DNA of 64,000 nt from Drechmeria coniospora. Taxonomy: Eukaryota; Ascomycota; Sordariomycetes; Hypocreales; Ophiocordycipitaceae. Position 1 is the stretch's first letter; each line of letters begins with the position of its first letter. This document shows, in pieces, positions 55,561-64,000 of this stretch. The notes under the pieces are model-generated. The model was not told the DNA's origin. It worked only from the letters and a program-made list of their open reading frames with translations, and did not search any database. A program made the translations under genes and the position numbers. The stretch spans positions 6,878,520 to 6,942,519 of the forward strand of contig NC_054389.1 of the NCBI RefSeq assembly GCF_001625195.1. The letters run 5' to 3'.

Positions 55561-57272
55561 GGTGCGTTCGCCGTCTTGCTCGCCTTGCCTTGCCTCGCCT
55601 CGCCTTGTTCATGAGGCAACCGGAACCGGCGACGTCGCCATTCCAAAAGGCCACGGCGCCGCAAGTTGAGCGCTTGCGCGCCGTCGAGCCGGGCCTGAGA
55701 GCATGCACGGCCTGGCCACCCGTACTGTGCTCCTCGTCGCCGCCGCCATGGCCCCGCTGGCCGGTGTCGCTCCAAGGGCGCACCCGTTGCCTCGTGTGTC
55801 CGAGGAGCCCGCAGTGCGTACCTCAACTCCTCAAGGTTGGTCCATCGCATTGGTTCGCGCGCAAGATGCAAGCGCAAGATGATACGTGTAATGCTTGATA
55901 ATACGGAGTACTCCGTAGTTGTGCATGATGTGCAACTGCAGTCCTGGGTACCGGTGGGAGTTGTGCGGTGATGTGCACAGCGGCTGCACACACGCACCCA
56001 AGTACAGGTACTTGCAGTTGTCGTCGCGCCCAACTTGCAGCCAAGAGGGCGTGCTGTGCCGGCACGAGCACTGCACTCGGGCCTCCGCCGGCAGGGGCGC
56101 GCCACGACAGCGACACGACGCCCTAAGTTGCGGCGAGGACGAGGCCACTTCAGCGCATTCAAGCGCTGAAGCTGCACCGCGTCGCCCCTCCCATAGTCGC
56201 CGACGACCGCTACCCCCCCAACCGCCGCCCCTCCTTCAGGGCGCGGCCAGCTGTCGAGGTTCCTTTTTCTTCCTCGCCTCTCTCTCTCTGCCCGGCCCGA
56301 GCGTCCGCCGGCTTGCATGTACCTGTACTTATTTATCCCTAGCCACTCTCTCCCCCCTCGTCTCCCTCTCTTCCCTTCCTCCTTTCTCTCTTCTCCTTGA
56401 CCACACCTAACATCCCACCCCCCCCCACCCGCACCAACGCTCGCGATCGAGCATTCAGCAAGGCATCAAACCAACGCCCGTCACTCGGACCCGACAGTTG
56501 GCGCCTCTCGACCGCGAAACCCGGCCGGAAAGCGGACTTGCTCGCCGCCCCCGACCCAACAACCACGCGTGCCTCGATCGGAGCAGCGAACCTCGAGCAC
56601 GATTGATCATCACCGTGCCTCGCCCTCCCGTCACGACGAACGGGGCAGCTGATACGAAACGAGCCTCCGCAATCCCCTCGTTGCGAGCCCTCTCACCGCC
56701 TTTGCACCGGCCAAGAGACCATCATCCTAGGTACGTGCGAGTACGTGCCTACCATCAGAGTGGCCGAGCAGTCGGTCCCGCAAGCGAGCGAGGAAGAAAA
56801 AAAAAGAAAAAAAAAATGCTCTTGCTTCCTACGTTATTTCCTTGCTTTCCCCCCCGTTCTCCTCCTCCCCTGCCTCGATGCTCCCTCCCTGCACTTGCAG
56901 CTGGCGGTGGACGCCCCGTCGGCGGCGGCTCTTCGTCGAACAAAGCCTTCGTCGCGCGAGCCGCCGGGCCAAAGGCTGATCCGCACCGAACTTGGACTGG
57001 TGGCATTGCTGCATTTTGTGGACCTTCAAAGCCTGCATGAGCACACCCCCCCCCCCCCCCAACCCTAGCCGCCTGCCATCAAAACGCTGTCCTTTCTTCG
57101 CACCTTGCCCTTTCCTGCTGCCCTCACCATCATTTCCCGCAGCCCATCGACCGTCGCTGACCTTGGGCATCGGCCAACTCCAGAACTCGTGCCTGCCAGC
57201 ACCTCATCTCCATCCTGAGACGGAGTCGGCTTCACCCTCGCACGGTTGAAGCACTCGCAACCTCCCGCCAAG

Positions 57273-58703
57273 ATGACCACAATGGTGAGCAACCCCGAAC
57301 CCCCAGGCCACGACGCCGAGCCACGGCCATCACTCCGTCACTCGCTCGTCGAGCAGCCGCGACGTTCTCGACGGGAAGCGCGGGGCGGGCTTGAAGACGA
57401 AAGCAAACGATTCCCCTCGTCGTCTTCTTGTCGCTCGTGCCCCCAACGCGGCCTCCCTCGAGGCAACCCCCTTCGCCTCGCCCCCCCTTCCCTCCCTTCG
57501 GACCGGCCAGCCGGCTCCCCCATCTGCCAAACACGCTCGCTCGACGGATCAACCGTGCACGGCAGGCAAGGCTGACGGGACGTCATCTAGGATCTTCGCG
57601 TCGGTAACAAGTACCGCATCGGCCGCAAGATTGGCTCGGGTTCCTTTGGCGACATCTACCTGGGCACCAACATCATTTCCGGCGAAGAGATTGCCATCAA
57701 GCTGGAATCCGTCAAGGCCAAGCATCCCCAGCTCGAGTATGAGGCGCGCGTCTACAAGTCGCTCGCCGGCGGCGTCGGCATCCCCTTCGTCCGCTGGTTC
57801 GGAACCGAGTGCGACTACAACGCCATGGTGCTCGATCTCCTCGGTCCCAGCCTGGAGGATCTCTTCAACTTTTGCAACCGTAAATTCTCGCTCAAGACTG
57901 TGCTCCTCCTCGCCGACCAGCTCATCTCCCGCATCGAGTACATACACGCCAAGTCCTTCATCCACCGCGACATCAAGCCCGACAACTTTCTCATGGGCAT
58001 CGGCAAGCGCGGCAACCAGGTCAACGTCATCGACTTTGGCCTCGCCAAGAAGTACCGCGACCCCAAGACACACTTTCACATTCCCTATCGTGAGAATAAG
58101 AACCTGACGGGAACCGCCCGCTACGCCTCGATCAACACGCATCTCGGCGTGGAGCAGTCCCGCCGCGACGACATGGAGTCGCTCGGATACGTCATGCTCT
58201 ACTTCTGCCGCGGCTCCCTGCCCTGGCAGGGCCTCAAGGCGGCGACGAAGAAGCAAAAGTACGACCGCATCATGGAGAAGAAGATGACGACGCCGACCGA
58301 GGTCCTCTGCCGCGGCTTCCCCAACGAGTTCGCCATTTACCTCAACTACACGCGGTCCCTCCGCTTCGACGACAAGCCCGACTACAGCTACCTTCGAAAG
58401 ATCTTCCGTGACCTCTTCGTCCGCGAGGGTTTCCAGTACGACTACGTCTTTGACTGGACTGTCTACAAGTACCAGAAGAACGCACAAGCCATCGCTCAAG
58501 CCGCTGGACAGGCCGTCGCCGAGGACGACGAGAAGGCGCGCGCCTCGCGCACCAACGCCGCCGCCGCCGCCGCCGCCGCCGGTGGTGCCCCCAAGCCCAA
58601 CGCCATGCCGAGCTCCCGCCGCAAGATGCTCGAGCGCGGAGCCGGAGCCGGTGTCGACACGCCCGACACCAACCGCGCCATGGGCGGCAGCGATCGCATG
58701 TGA
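57273..58703 (+). CDS. HRR25: Casein kinase 1 (HRR25/CK1 delta-epsilon type)
   Basis: This is a Ser/Thr kinase of the CK1 delta/epsilon branch, acting in DNA damage response, vesicle traffic, ribosome maturation and, in Neurospora (CK-1a), the circadian clock through FRQ phosphorylation. A tiny first exon, 57273-57284 (MTTM), is spliced by a 306-nt GTGAGC...TAG intron to 57591-58703, giving 374 residues: [20 protein letters not shown]. Kinase motifs are intact: [11 protein letters not shown], the lysine in [29 protein letters not shown], the CK1 signature [12 protein letters not shown] and [16 protein letters not shown]. The tail has an Ala run, then [11 protein letters not shown] and [16 protein letters not shown], as in ascomycete orthologues. 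A GTGAGT donor overlapping the stop codon (58700) with an acceptor at 58777 allows an alternative last residue set, IGR. Confidence 0.95.
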
Positions 58704-60466
58704 GTGCCAATCCCGGTCCGCCGAGCCCGTCGTCTCGGCCCGAGGGGAAATGTGCTGACGTCTATCCGCTGACGCAGTGGACGATAAACAGGCTGCGCTC
58801 CGCCGCCAAGGGAGTCGACCATACCTCTGGCCGCCATCGGCCGACTTGATTTTGTGACGCGAACCCGCACCGCACCGCACCGCTCGCCGGCGACGCCCGA
58901 GTCCGGGGCGTCGTCGGGACCGGCAGGAAACGCCTCCTCATCGGCCGCTATGGGAACTCGGTGGACTTGAAGAAGAAGAAGAAGCACAGCAAGATTGCAC
59001 ATTTGGAGCCCTTCGTCCACGAGCCCCGGTCGACGAGCCCCTTGTCCCTGCGCGCTCACGAGCCTTTTTTTCTATTTTCTCCTTCTCTCTCCTATCTCCT
59101 ATCTCGCTCGCTCACTCGCTCTCTTTCTTTTTTGTTATTTTTCCTAGGCATCCCAGCATCTCGCCCTCGAGCGCTGGGTGCGTCTTTCTGCTTCCTTGCC
59201 TATGGCTCGGATGGCTCCGAACGCCGTGGAGACGTGCGTGGTGGCCGGCTTCCCCGCCCCACGGACGACCTCACGCCTTCGGCGTGCTTCTGAACGGCAC
59301 GCCAGGTGATCTTCCCGTCGGGCCACCGCCGAGCCTCGACATGGTGGCGAAGCCCCTGCATCGGCCAGCCTGGACCGAGCCCGCCGCGTCGTCGGGGAGC
59401 GACCCCGTCGGCGCGAGTCGGACGCTGCGCGCGCGAGGCTGCCATAGGGGGAGCCGTCGCTCCCAAGCCAAGGCCAGCCAGCCCTCGCTCGTTTCCGAAT
59501 CACCACCACCCTCGGCCAGGGCCGCCATTTCCTTGCCCTTTTTTTTTCCGTCATGATGCTGCAGCGCTTTGACTTTTGGACGCCTTTCGTCACCCTTTGG
59601 ACCTGCCGAGGGGTGCGGCCTCCGGGGAGGTGTCGGAGGGGAAGGGGAGCGCCGTGATGTGGTCGCCTGACGACGGCCGGGATTCCCTCACGAGGCGGAG
59701 GGAGTAGCGGTCACGGGGCGAGGCCACAGGCTAGCGTGCCCGACCTCGTCGAGGCTAGAGCGATCACGGCGAAGCGATGGGCGGAAAGCCAGAGCGTGTG
59801 TCGAGCCGGTCAATCACTTAGGTAGTCAAATATTCTGTCGCGGCCATTGGGGAGTTGTCCTCTGTATAAATGACGTGCCACCCTCATGCGATGGTGGCCA
59901 TGCGCGCCGTGATGCTCGCCAACCGGGGCTCTGTCGTGATCGCTCCAACTGGGTACGGCGAAGGCGAACTGCACTAATACGCCCTGCGAGCGCTGTACAT
60001 TGCTAGCACCGATAGCCTGGGCACGAGCGCCTACAGCGGTGCCTGACCCCCGCCGCACCCCCAAGTGGCATCCGACGCACCGCCGACCGAGCCGACTCGA
60101 CGAGTTAGTTGATACCTGACGGAGGCTCGCAGAAGGGAGAAACAGTGCCCTGGCAAGGCTTCTGCGTGTTTCGTAGTGGCAAGTGAAGATATCGATACCC
60201 ACGGACAGGTCACGACGACGAAGCAACACTCGCACGGCGTTTCAGTGCAGCACCACGACCGCCGCCGAGGCTGCACGCAGTCGGGTTGCCAGGCGGGGCT
60301 GGAACTGACCGCCATCGCCCGGCCGCCCCCCCCCCCCCTCCCCTCCCCTCCCCTCCTCGCCGATCGAACCAATTCCGCTCCTCCACTGCATCAAGCATCG
60401 ACAGATTTGGCGATGCGCATGCGGACATCGGCCGCTGAGAGTGCCGGGCCAGACCGCAGCGTACGC
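58704..60466. other. Intergenic region between casein kinase 1 and the 5-phosphatase
   Basis: This holds the kinase 3' UTR and the phosphatase promoter. There are short T runs, a C/T-rich patch near 59060-59150 and a C run near 60326-60350. No frame here has recognisable motifs. Confidence 0.65.
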
Positions 60467-62125
60467 ATGGCGCCCTCGACGCTTGACCTGCTGGTGGTCA
60501 CCTTCAACTGCGCCAAGACGCTCGTCGACGGCGGCGTCTTCGCCAGGCACCTGCAGTCGGCCTTTGGCCAGAACGCAACGGCACTCCCCGATCTCGTTGT
60601 CCTGTACGTCGTCTTTTTTCTCTGCACGAGCGGGAGGAGAGGGCCGCTCGGGAGGATGCATGGGTGGGCTTCGCGGGCACGTTCGATCGGTGGCTAACGT
60701 CGACGCTCGTCCAGGTCCCTGCAGGAAATCGCACCGCTGAGCCAGGCCTTCATCGGCGATTACTTCCTCAGCCCCTACTTTGCTCGATTCGACGAGGCAG
60801 TCAACCTCGCCGCCTGGTGGCACGACGACGACGATGCTTCGGTGACGTCGACGGACGTGGCGAGGGCGAAAAGGCGGTACACGCTCGTCAAGGGCCACAA
60901 CGTGGGCTACACGGCCATCCTGCTCTTCGCCCGCGATGCCGCTCGCGTGCGGAAGCTGCAGGAGGCAGAGGTCGGCTTCGGCGCCGCCGAGATGGGCAAC
61001 AAGGGCGCCGTAGGATTGCGGGTGCTGTACGACGCCGCCGAGGCCGCCGAGGCCGTCGGCGGAGAGCGGTCGACGGAGCTCACGTTTGTGGCGACGCACC
61101 TGGCGGCCATGGAGTGGAATCTCGCACGACGCAACGCCAACTGGGCGGCCATCATGCGCGGCCTGACGTTTGGGAATCCCGAGGAGGCCGTGGAGCAGAT
61201 GGGCGGCCAGGACGGGTCGCCGTCGGCTGCCGTCGCGGCCGACCCAGCTGACGGCACCTCGGGGGAGCGTCGAGGTCTGCTTCACGAAGAGCACGACGAG
61301 CAGCGCGCCCGGCTGCAGCGCCGGCTCCACGACATGTCCGTCTTCAAACCGTCGTCGCACCTCTTTGTCGCCGGCGACCTCAACTACCGCATCTCGACGA
61401 CGTCGCCGCCTCCCGGCGCGGCCTTTCCGAGTCTCGACCCAGCCTCGGAGCACTACTACCCAACATTCTTCCCCCTCGACCAGCTCACGCGCGAGCGGAC
61501 GGCCGGGAGGACGCTCCACGGGCTGACGGAGCATGCCGTGCGCTTCCCGCCGACGTACAAGTACGACGTGCAGCCGGCCACGCGGCAGCCGGAGACCGAG
61601 GTGCCGTGGACGTTTGCGCCGCACCGATACCCGGCCTGGACCGACCGGGTGCTCTACCTCGACCTGCCGTCGTGGGTCCGTGGGAGGGAGGAGGAGCCGC
61701 CGGAGGAGGAGCCGGAGGAGGAGGAGCCGGAGGACGGGCACGAGCGTCGATGCATCGACGTTCGCGCGTACGACGCCTTTCCCGTCATGCGCACGAGCGA
61801 CCACCGCGCCGTATTCCTACGGGCCACCGTACCGCTCGTCCCTCCCGACCAGCTCGCGCCCCCTGCTCCGACGCCGTCGTCGTCGTCCTCTTCCTCCTCG
61901 TCGCGACGGCAAGGCAGCGACGCCGATGCCTCGACCGACCCTCGCGTTCGTCTGCCAGTCGAGATTGACCCCGAGGCCTGGGCTCGGCGCAAGGCGGCCC
62001 GACGCAAGGAGCAGCTCGTCGGCTGGAGCATGTTCCTCTGGAGCACGCGGGAAGGCGCCTGGATCCTGGCGACACTGCTCGCCGCCGGGCTCGGTGCGTA
62101 CTTGTTCTGCGGTGCGGCCGCGTAG
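60467..62125 (+). CDS. Inositol polyphosphate 5-phosphatase, probably tail-anchored
   Basis: This enzyme is predicted to remove the 5-phosphate from inositol phosphates or phosphoinositides such as PI(4,5)P2. Exons 60467-60603 and 60715-62125 (111-nt intron, GTACGT...CAG with a CTAAC branch) give 515 residues. I chose ATG 60467 (MAPSTLDLLVVTFNCAKTL) because family members start close to this block; an in-frame ATG at 60413 would add 18 residues. The IPPc/exonuclease-endonuclease-phosphatase motifs are present in order: VVLSLQEIAPLSQAFIG across the junction, EMGNKGAVGLR, FVATHLAAMEWN, HLFVAGDLNYRI, PAWTDRVLY and MRTSDHRAVFL. An acidic Glu/Pro insert splits the domain near residue 390. The last about 24 residues (GAWILATLLAAGLGAYLFCG) form a single hydrophobic helix, consistent with a C-terminal membrane anchor. 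Confidence 0.93.
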
Positions 62126-62977
62126 CGCTCTCCTCCGATGCGGACCGATTTGGATTTATACACCTGTCTGTGTTCGTCTGTTTCTTTCTTTGTCCGTTAC
62201 GGATCGATGTTATGATGACCGGGAAGACTCATTCGAGCGGGCGCATACATGCACATGTATGTATGCACAAATGCTCTTGTACATACATTTTACGAAGACG
62301 AGGTTTCGGTGCGTCACGGGTAGATGGCGATTCATGTTGGACGACAACAACTCCGATGGCCACTGCGGTGGCTCGCGCTCATCATTCTCAGCAGCTGGTA
62401 CCGATGAGTTCGGGACCCGAATGTGTGCGTGTGAATGTATGTATGTATGTGTGTGGTGTGTGTGTGGTGTGTGATGTGTGCGTTGCGTGTGCGTGTGCGT
62501 TGCGTGTGCGTGTGCGTGTGCGTATGTGCGTGCACGAGCGTACAAGAAGTATGCCCCGGCGACAGGGTTCTAACCGTTCACGAAAATCCAACCTCTTCGC
62601 TCTCAGTCTCTCGATCCCAGTCGTCCGTACTCCGTCTCCCATTCCCCGTTCCCGCTACCCTGTCCCCCGTCCTTGCGGCGACGGGCCAAATTCATTCGTT
62701 CCGAGAAGATGAAATACAGGATGAGGTCCCTCTCCATGCCACATCGTTTGCGAATCTAAGCGCAACAAGCCGGAAGAAAAAAGGGCGCGTGCGACAGCAT
62801 ACGAAAGCATCAAAACAATGCCTGCCGGGTCCTGGGCCACGTAGTCACTGCCAGAGTGAAGCACACGCCATCCGCGGCGCTGCCGATTCACCTCTCGCAG
62901 GGGGTCCAGGCCAAGTCGGACCGAGGCATGGCGAAATGGTGCGGCGAGGGAAGCAGGCTCTCGTCCTCGCGAGCCGC
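62126..62977. other. Convergent 3' region between the 5-phosphatase and PKA genes
   Basis: This contains the 3' UTRs of two convergent genes, a TG-rich stretch and one TACTCCG motif (62628-62634). No gene is seen. Confidence 0.75.
62428..62530. repeat. TG-rich degenerate microsatellite
   Basis: ATGTATGTATGT, GTGTGGTGTGTG and GTGCGTTGCGTG words alternate, without a perfect long run. Like the GT array at 2569, it sits between convergent gene ends. Confidence 0.88.
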
Positions 62978-63957
62978 TCAAAAGTCTTCAAAGTACCGGT
63001 CGTACTTGCGGGCCATCTCGGGCGTGTAGGCGGAGGGGCCCTTGGCGGCGTCGTCGTCGGGGTAGGTGTCGAAGCACTGGGCATCGCCGTGGTAGCGCAC
63101 GGGCGGGACGATGGGCGCCGGGCAGCGCCGCTCGAGCAGGCCGTGCCAGTCGACGGCGGCGAAGAATGGGTGGGCCTTGACGCGGGCGGCACCGCCGGAG
63201 ATGTTACCGAGCCGGCGGGAGCGGTCTACGTGGCAGAAGGCGCGGATGATATCCTTCGCCTCGACCGAGAGGGCGGGCTCGCGCGGGAACGTCACCGGCT
63301 TCTCGACAATCTGCCGGTAGATCTCGATGGGGTTCTGGTGCCAGAATGGCGGGTAGCCGGTGAGGAACTCGTACAGGAGGATGCCGAGGGCCCACCAGTC
63401 GACGGCGGTGGTGTGGCCCTTGTTGTGGATGACCTCGGGGGCGAGGTACTCGGGGGTGCCGCAGAGGGTGTAGGTCTCGACGGGCCTGTCGTCCTTGTGG
63501 CCGAGGCGCTTGGCGAAGCCGAAGTCGACGAGCTTGATGTGGCCGTCGCGGTCGAGCAGGAGGTTCTCCGGCTTGAGGTCGCGGTAGGCGACGCCGCCCT
63601 GGTGCTCGTGCAGGTACTCGAGCACGAGGACGATCTCGGCGGCGTAGAAGCGGGCAGTCGGCTCGTCGAAGCGGCGCATCCTACGCAGGTAGCTGAAGAG
63701 CTCGCCGCCGGGCACGTAGTCGAGCAGCATGTAGAGCGAGTCGTGGTCGGAGAAGGAGGCCAGCAGCTCCGTGACGAAGGGGTGGCCGGCGACGTCGGAG
63801 AGGATGGCCAGCTCGTGGCGCACGTGGTCGACCTGCTTGAGGCGGACCACCTCGGACTTGCGCAGGATCTTGAGGGCAAAGACTTGGGGATCCGGGTCCC
63901 GGTCTAGGGGTAGGGACGCGTTGGCGGGGCGGACGAGGCAGACGCGCGCAAAGGTGC
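62978..63957 (-). CDS. cAMP-dependent protein kinase-type catalytic subunit (AGC kinase), 3' exon
   Basis: This is the main exon of a PKA-like kinase; its 5' exons lie beyond the right edge. It shows GTFARVCLVR from the glycine loop, the ATP lysine in FALKILRKSEV, VPGGELFSYLRR, YRDLKPENLLLD, VDFGFAK, the activation loop TYTLCGTPEYLAPEV and FLTGYPPFWHQNP. It ends in the AGC C-tail YFEDF, whose F-x-x-F form is the PKA hydrophobic motif. Upstream of GTFARV the frame reads AKIRQ, which does not match the expected glycine-loop start LGTG. I therefore place the exon start near 63957, after a CGACAAG acceptor, and regard the in-frame ATGs at 63980-63985 as intronic. Fungi usually have two PKA catalytic genes; sequence divergence makes the second, PkaC2-type, isoform plausible but unproven. 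Confidence 0.85.
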
Positions 63958-64000
63958 CTTGTCGTATTTTGGCTCTCGTCATCATTTGATTCTCCCAGCA

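Larger units (their letters stand above)
51868..57272. other. Gene-poor region upstream of casein kinase 1
   Basis: These 5.4 kb have no recognisable gene. They contain TACGGAGTA-type motifs at 52674-52693, 54281-54289, 54432-54480, 54773 and 55902-55917. A patch at about 54060-54320 is saturated with TAGGTAC/GTACCTA words. Four minisatellites or microsatellites are present. From about 56260 the DNA becomes C/T-rich (CTCTCTCTC, TTCCCTTCC) with C runs near 56420 and 57047-57061, consistent with the promoter and long leader of the kinase gene. Confidence 0.65.
6611..62634. repeat. Dispersed CGGAGTA/TACTCCG element (about 44 copies)
   Basis: By hand count, the heptamer CGGAGTA or its complement occurs about 44 times, 32 of them as TACGGAGTA/TACTCCGTA. 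Copies include 6645, 7080, 7343, 7397, 16189, 17168, 17242-17262 (three in tandem), 28462, 29701, 31147, 31203, 31365, 33474-33489 (two), 34278-34306 (three), 34738-34801 (four), 37315-37335, 39240, 39285, 39842-39862, 42720, 49234, 52685, 54281, 54432, 54472 and 55902-55917. None lies in an annotated coding exon. About 0.5 copies of the 9-mer are expected by chance in 64 kb. Confidence 0.9.

Noticed and set aside
57549..58880. 443-residue reverse-strand frame over casein kinase 1
   Set aside because: It is a codon-bias shadow of a clearly recognised kinase gene.
60242..61804. 520-residue reverse-strand frame over the 5-phosphatase
   Set aside because: It is antisense to a gene with all family motifs, and its own composition is Arg/Val/Gly-rich with no domain.
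62435..63907. 490-residue plus-strand frame over the PKA exon
   Set aside because: It begins in a TG microsatellite and continues as the antisense shadow of the kinase (Val/Gly/Glu/Asp-rich).
1..64000. tRNA or rRNA genes
   Set aside because: I looked for T-arm GGTTCGAATCC-like boxes and rRNA landmarks on both strands and found none convincing; a covariance-model search would be decisive.

Overview
The window reads as nuclear DNA of a filamentous ascomycete (Pezizomycotina). The strongest taxonomic marker is a Woronin-body HEX1 gene, because Woronin bodies are confined to that group. Short spliceosomal introns (about 55-110 nt, with CTRAY-type branch points), GC-rich third positions, a MedA/Ren1/Acr1-type Gln/His-rich developmental regulator, a DUF8035-type protein and a CPSase-ATCase fusion all agree. 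A sordariomycete, probably hypocrealean, is my best guess; this is inference from protein style, not from a search. Exon coordinates below were worked out by hand from reading frame, splice signals and family knowledge.

Layout. 1-2183 (+): 3' part of URA2/pyr-3 (CPSase-ATCase). 2826-4764 (-): LaeA/UMTA-like methyltransferase, three exons, convergent with URA2. 4765-9727: gene-free and rich in minisatellites. 9728-12266 (+): long annexin-like protein, convergent with RQC2/Tae2 (12521-15885, -). 18034-19728 (+): HEX1, with an upstream block of coding-quality exons that would give a longer isoform. 20827-22421 (+): bleomycin hydrolase. 25444-28071 (+): DUF8035-type disordered protein. 29056-29478 (+): small unknown protein behind a good TATA box. 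29479-45207: a desert of about 15.7 kb with no credible gene. 45208-48475 (+): medA-like regulator, four exons. 49948-51867 (+): proline-rich unknown protein. 51868-57272: 5.4 kb without a gene. 57273-58703 (+): casein kinase 1 (HRR25/CK1a). 60467-62125 (+): inositol-polyphosphate 5-phosphatase with a hydrophobic C-terminal tail. 62978-63957 (-): 3' exon of a PKA-type AGC kinase running off the right edge.

The genes are mostly housekeeping or signalling (pyrimidine synthesis, ribosome quality control, PKA, CK1, phosphoinositide turnover) or cell-biology and developmental genes of hyphal fungi (HEX1, medA-like). They do not form a pathway cluster, and no transposon or secondary-metabolite core enzyme is visible.

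The most unusual signal is outside the genes. The heptamer CGGAGTA/TACTCCG occurs about 44 times by hand count, 32 of them in the extended form TACGGAGTA/TACTCCGTA, where about 0.5 would be expected by chance. All copies lie outside the coding exons I annotate. They occur singly, as head-to-tail heptamer runs and as inverted pairs or hairpins, and they concentrate in the gene deserts with a wider GTAC-rich vocabulary (GTACCTA, GTACAGTAC). This looks like a dispersed palindromic intergenic element family of unknown role.
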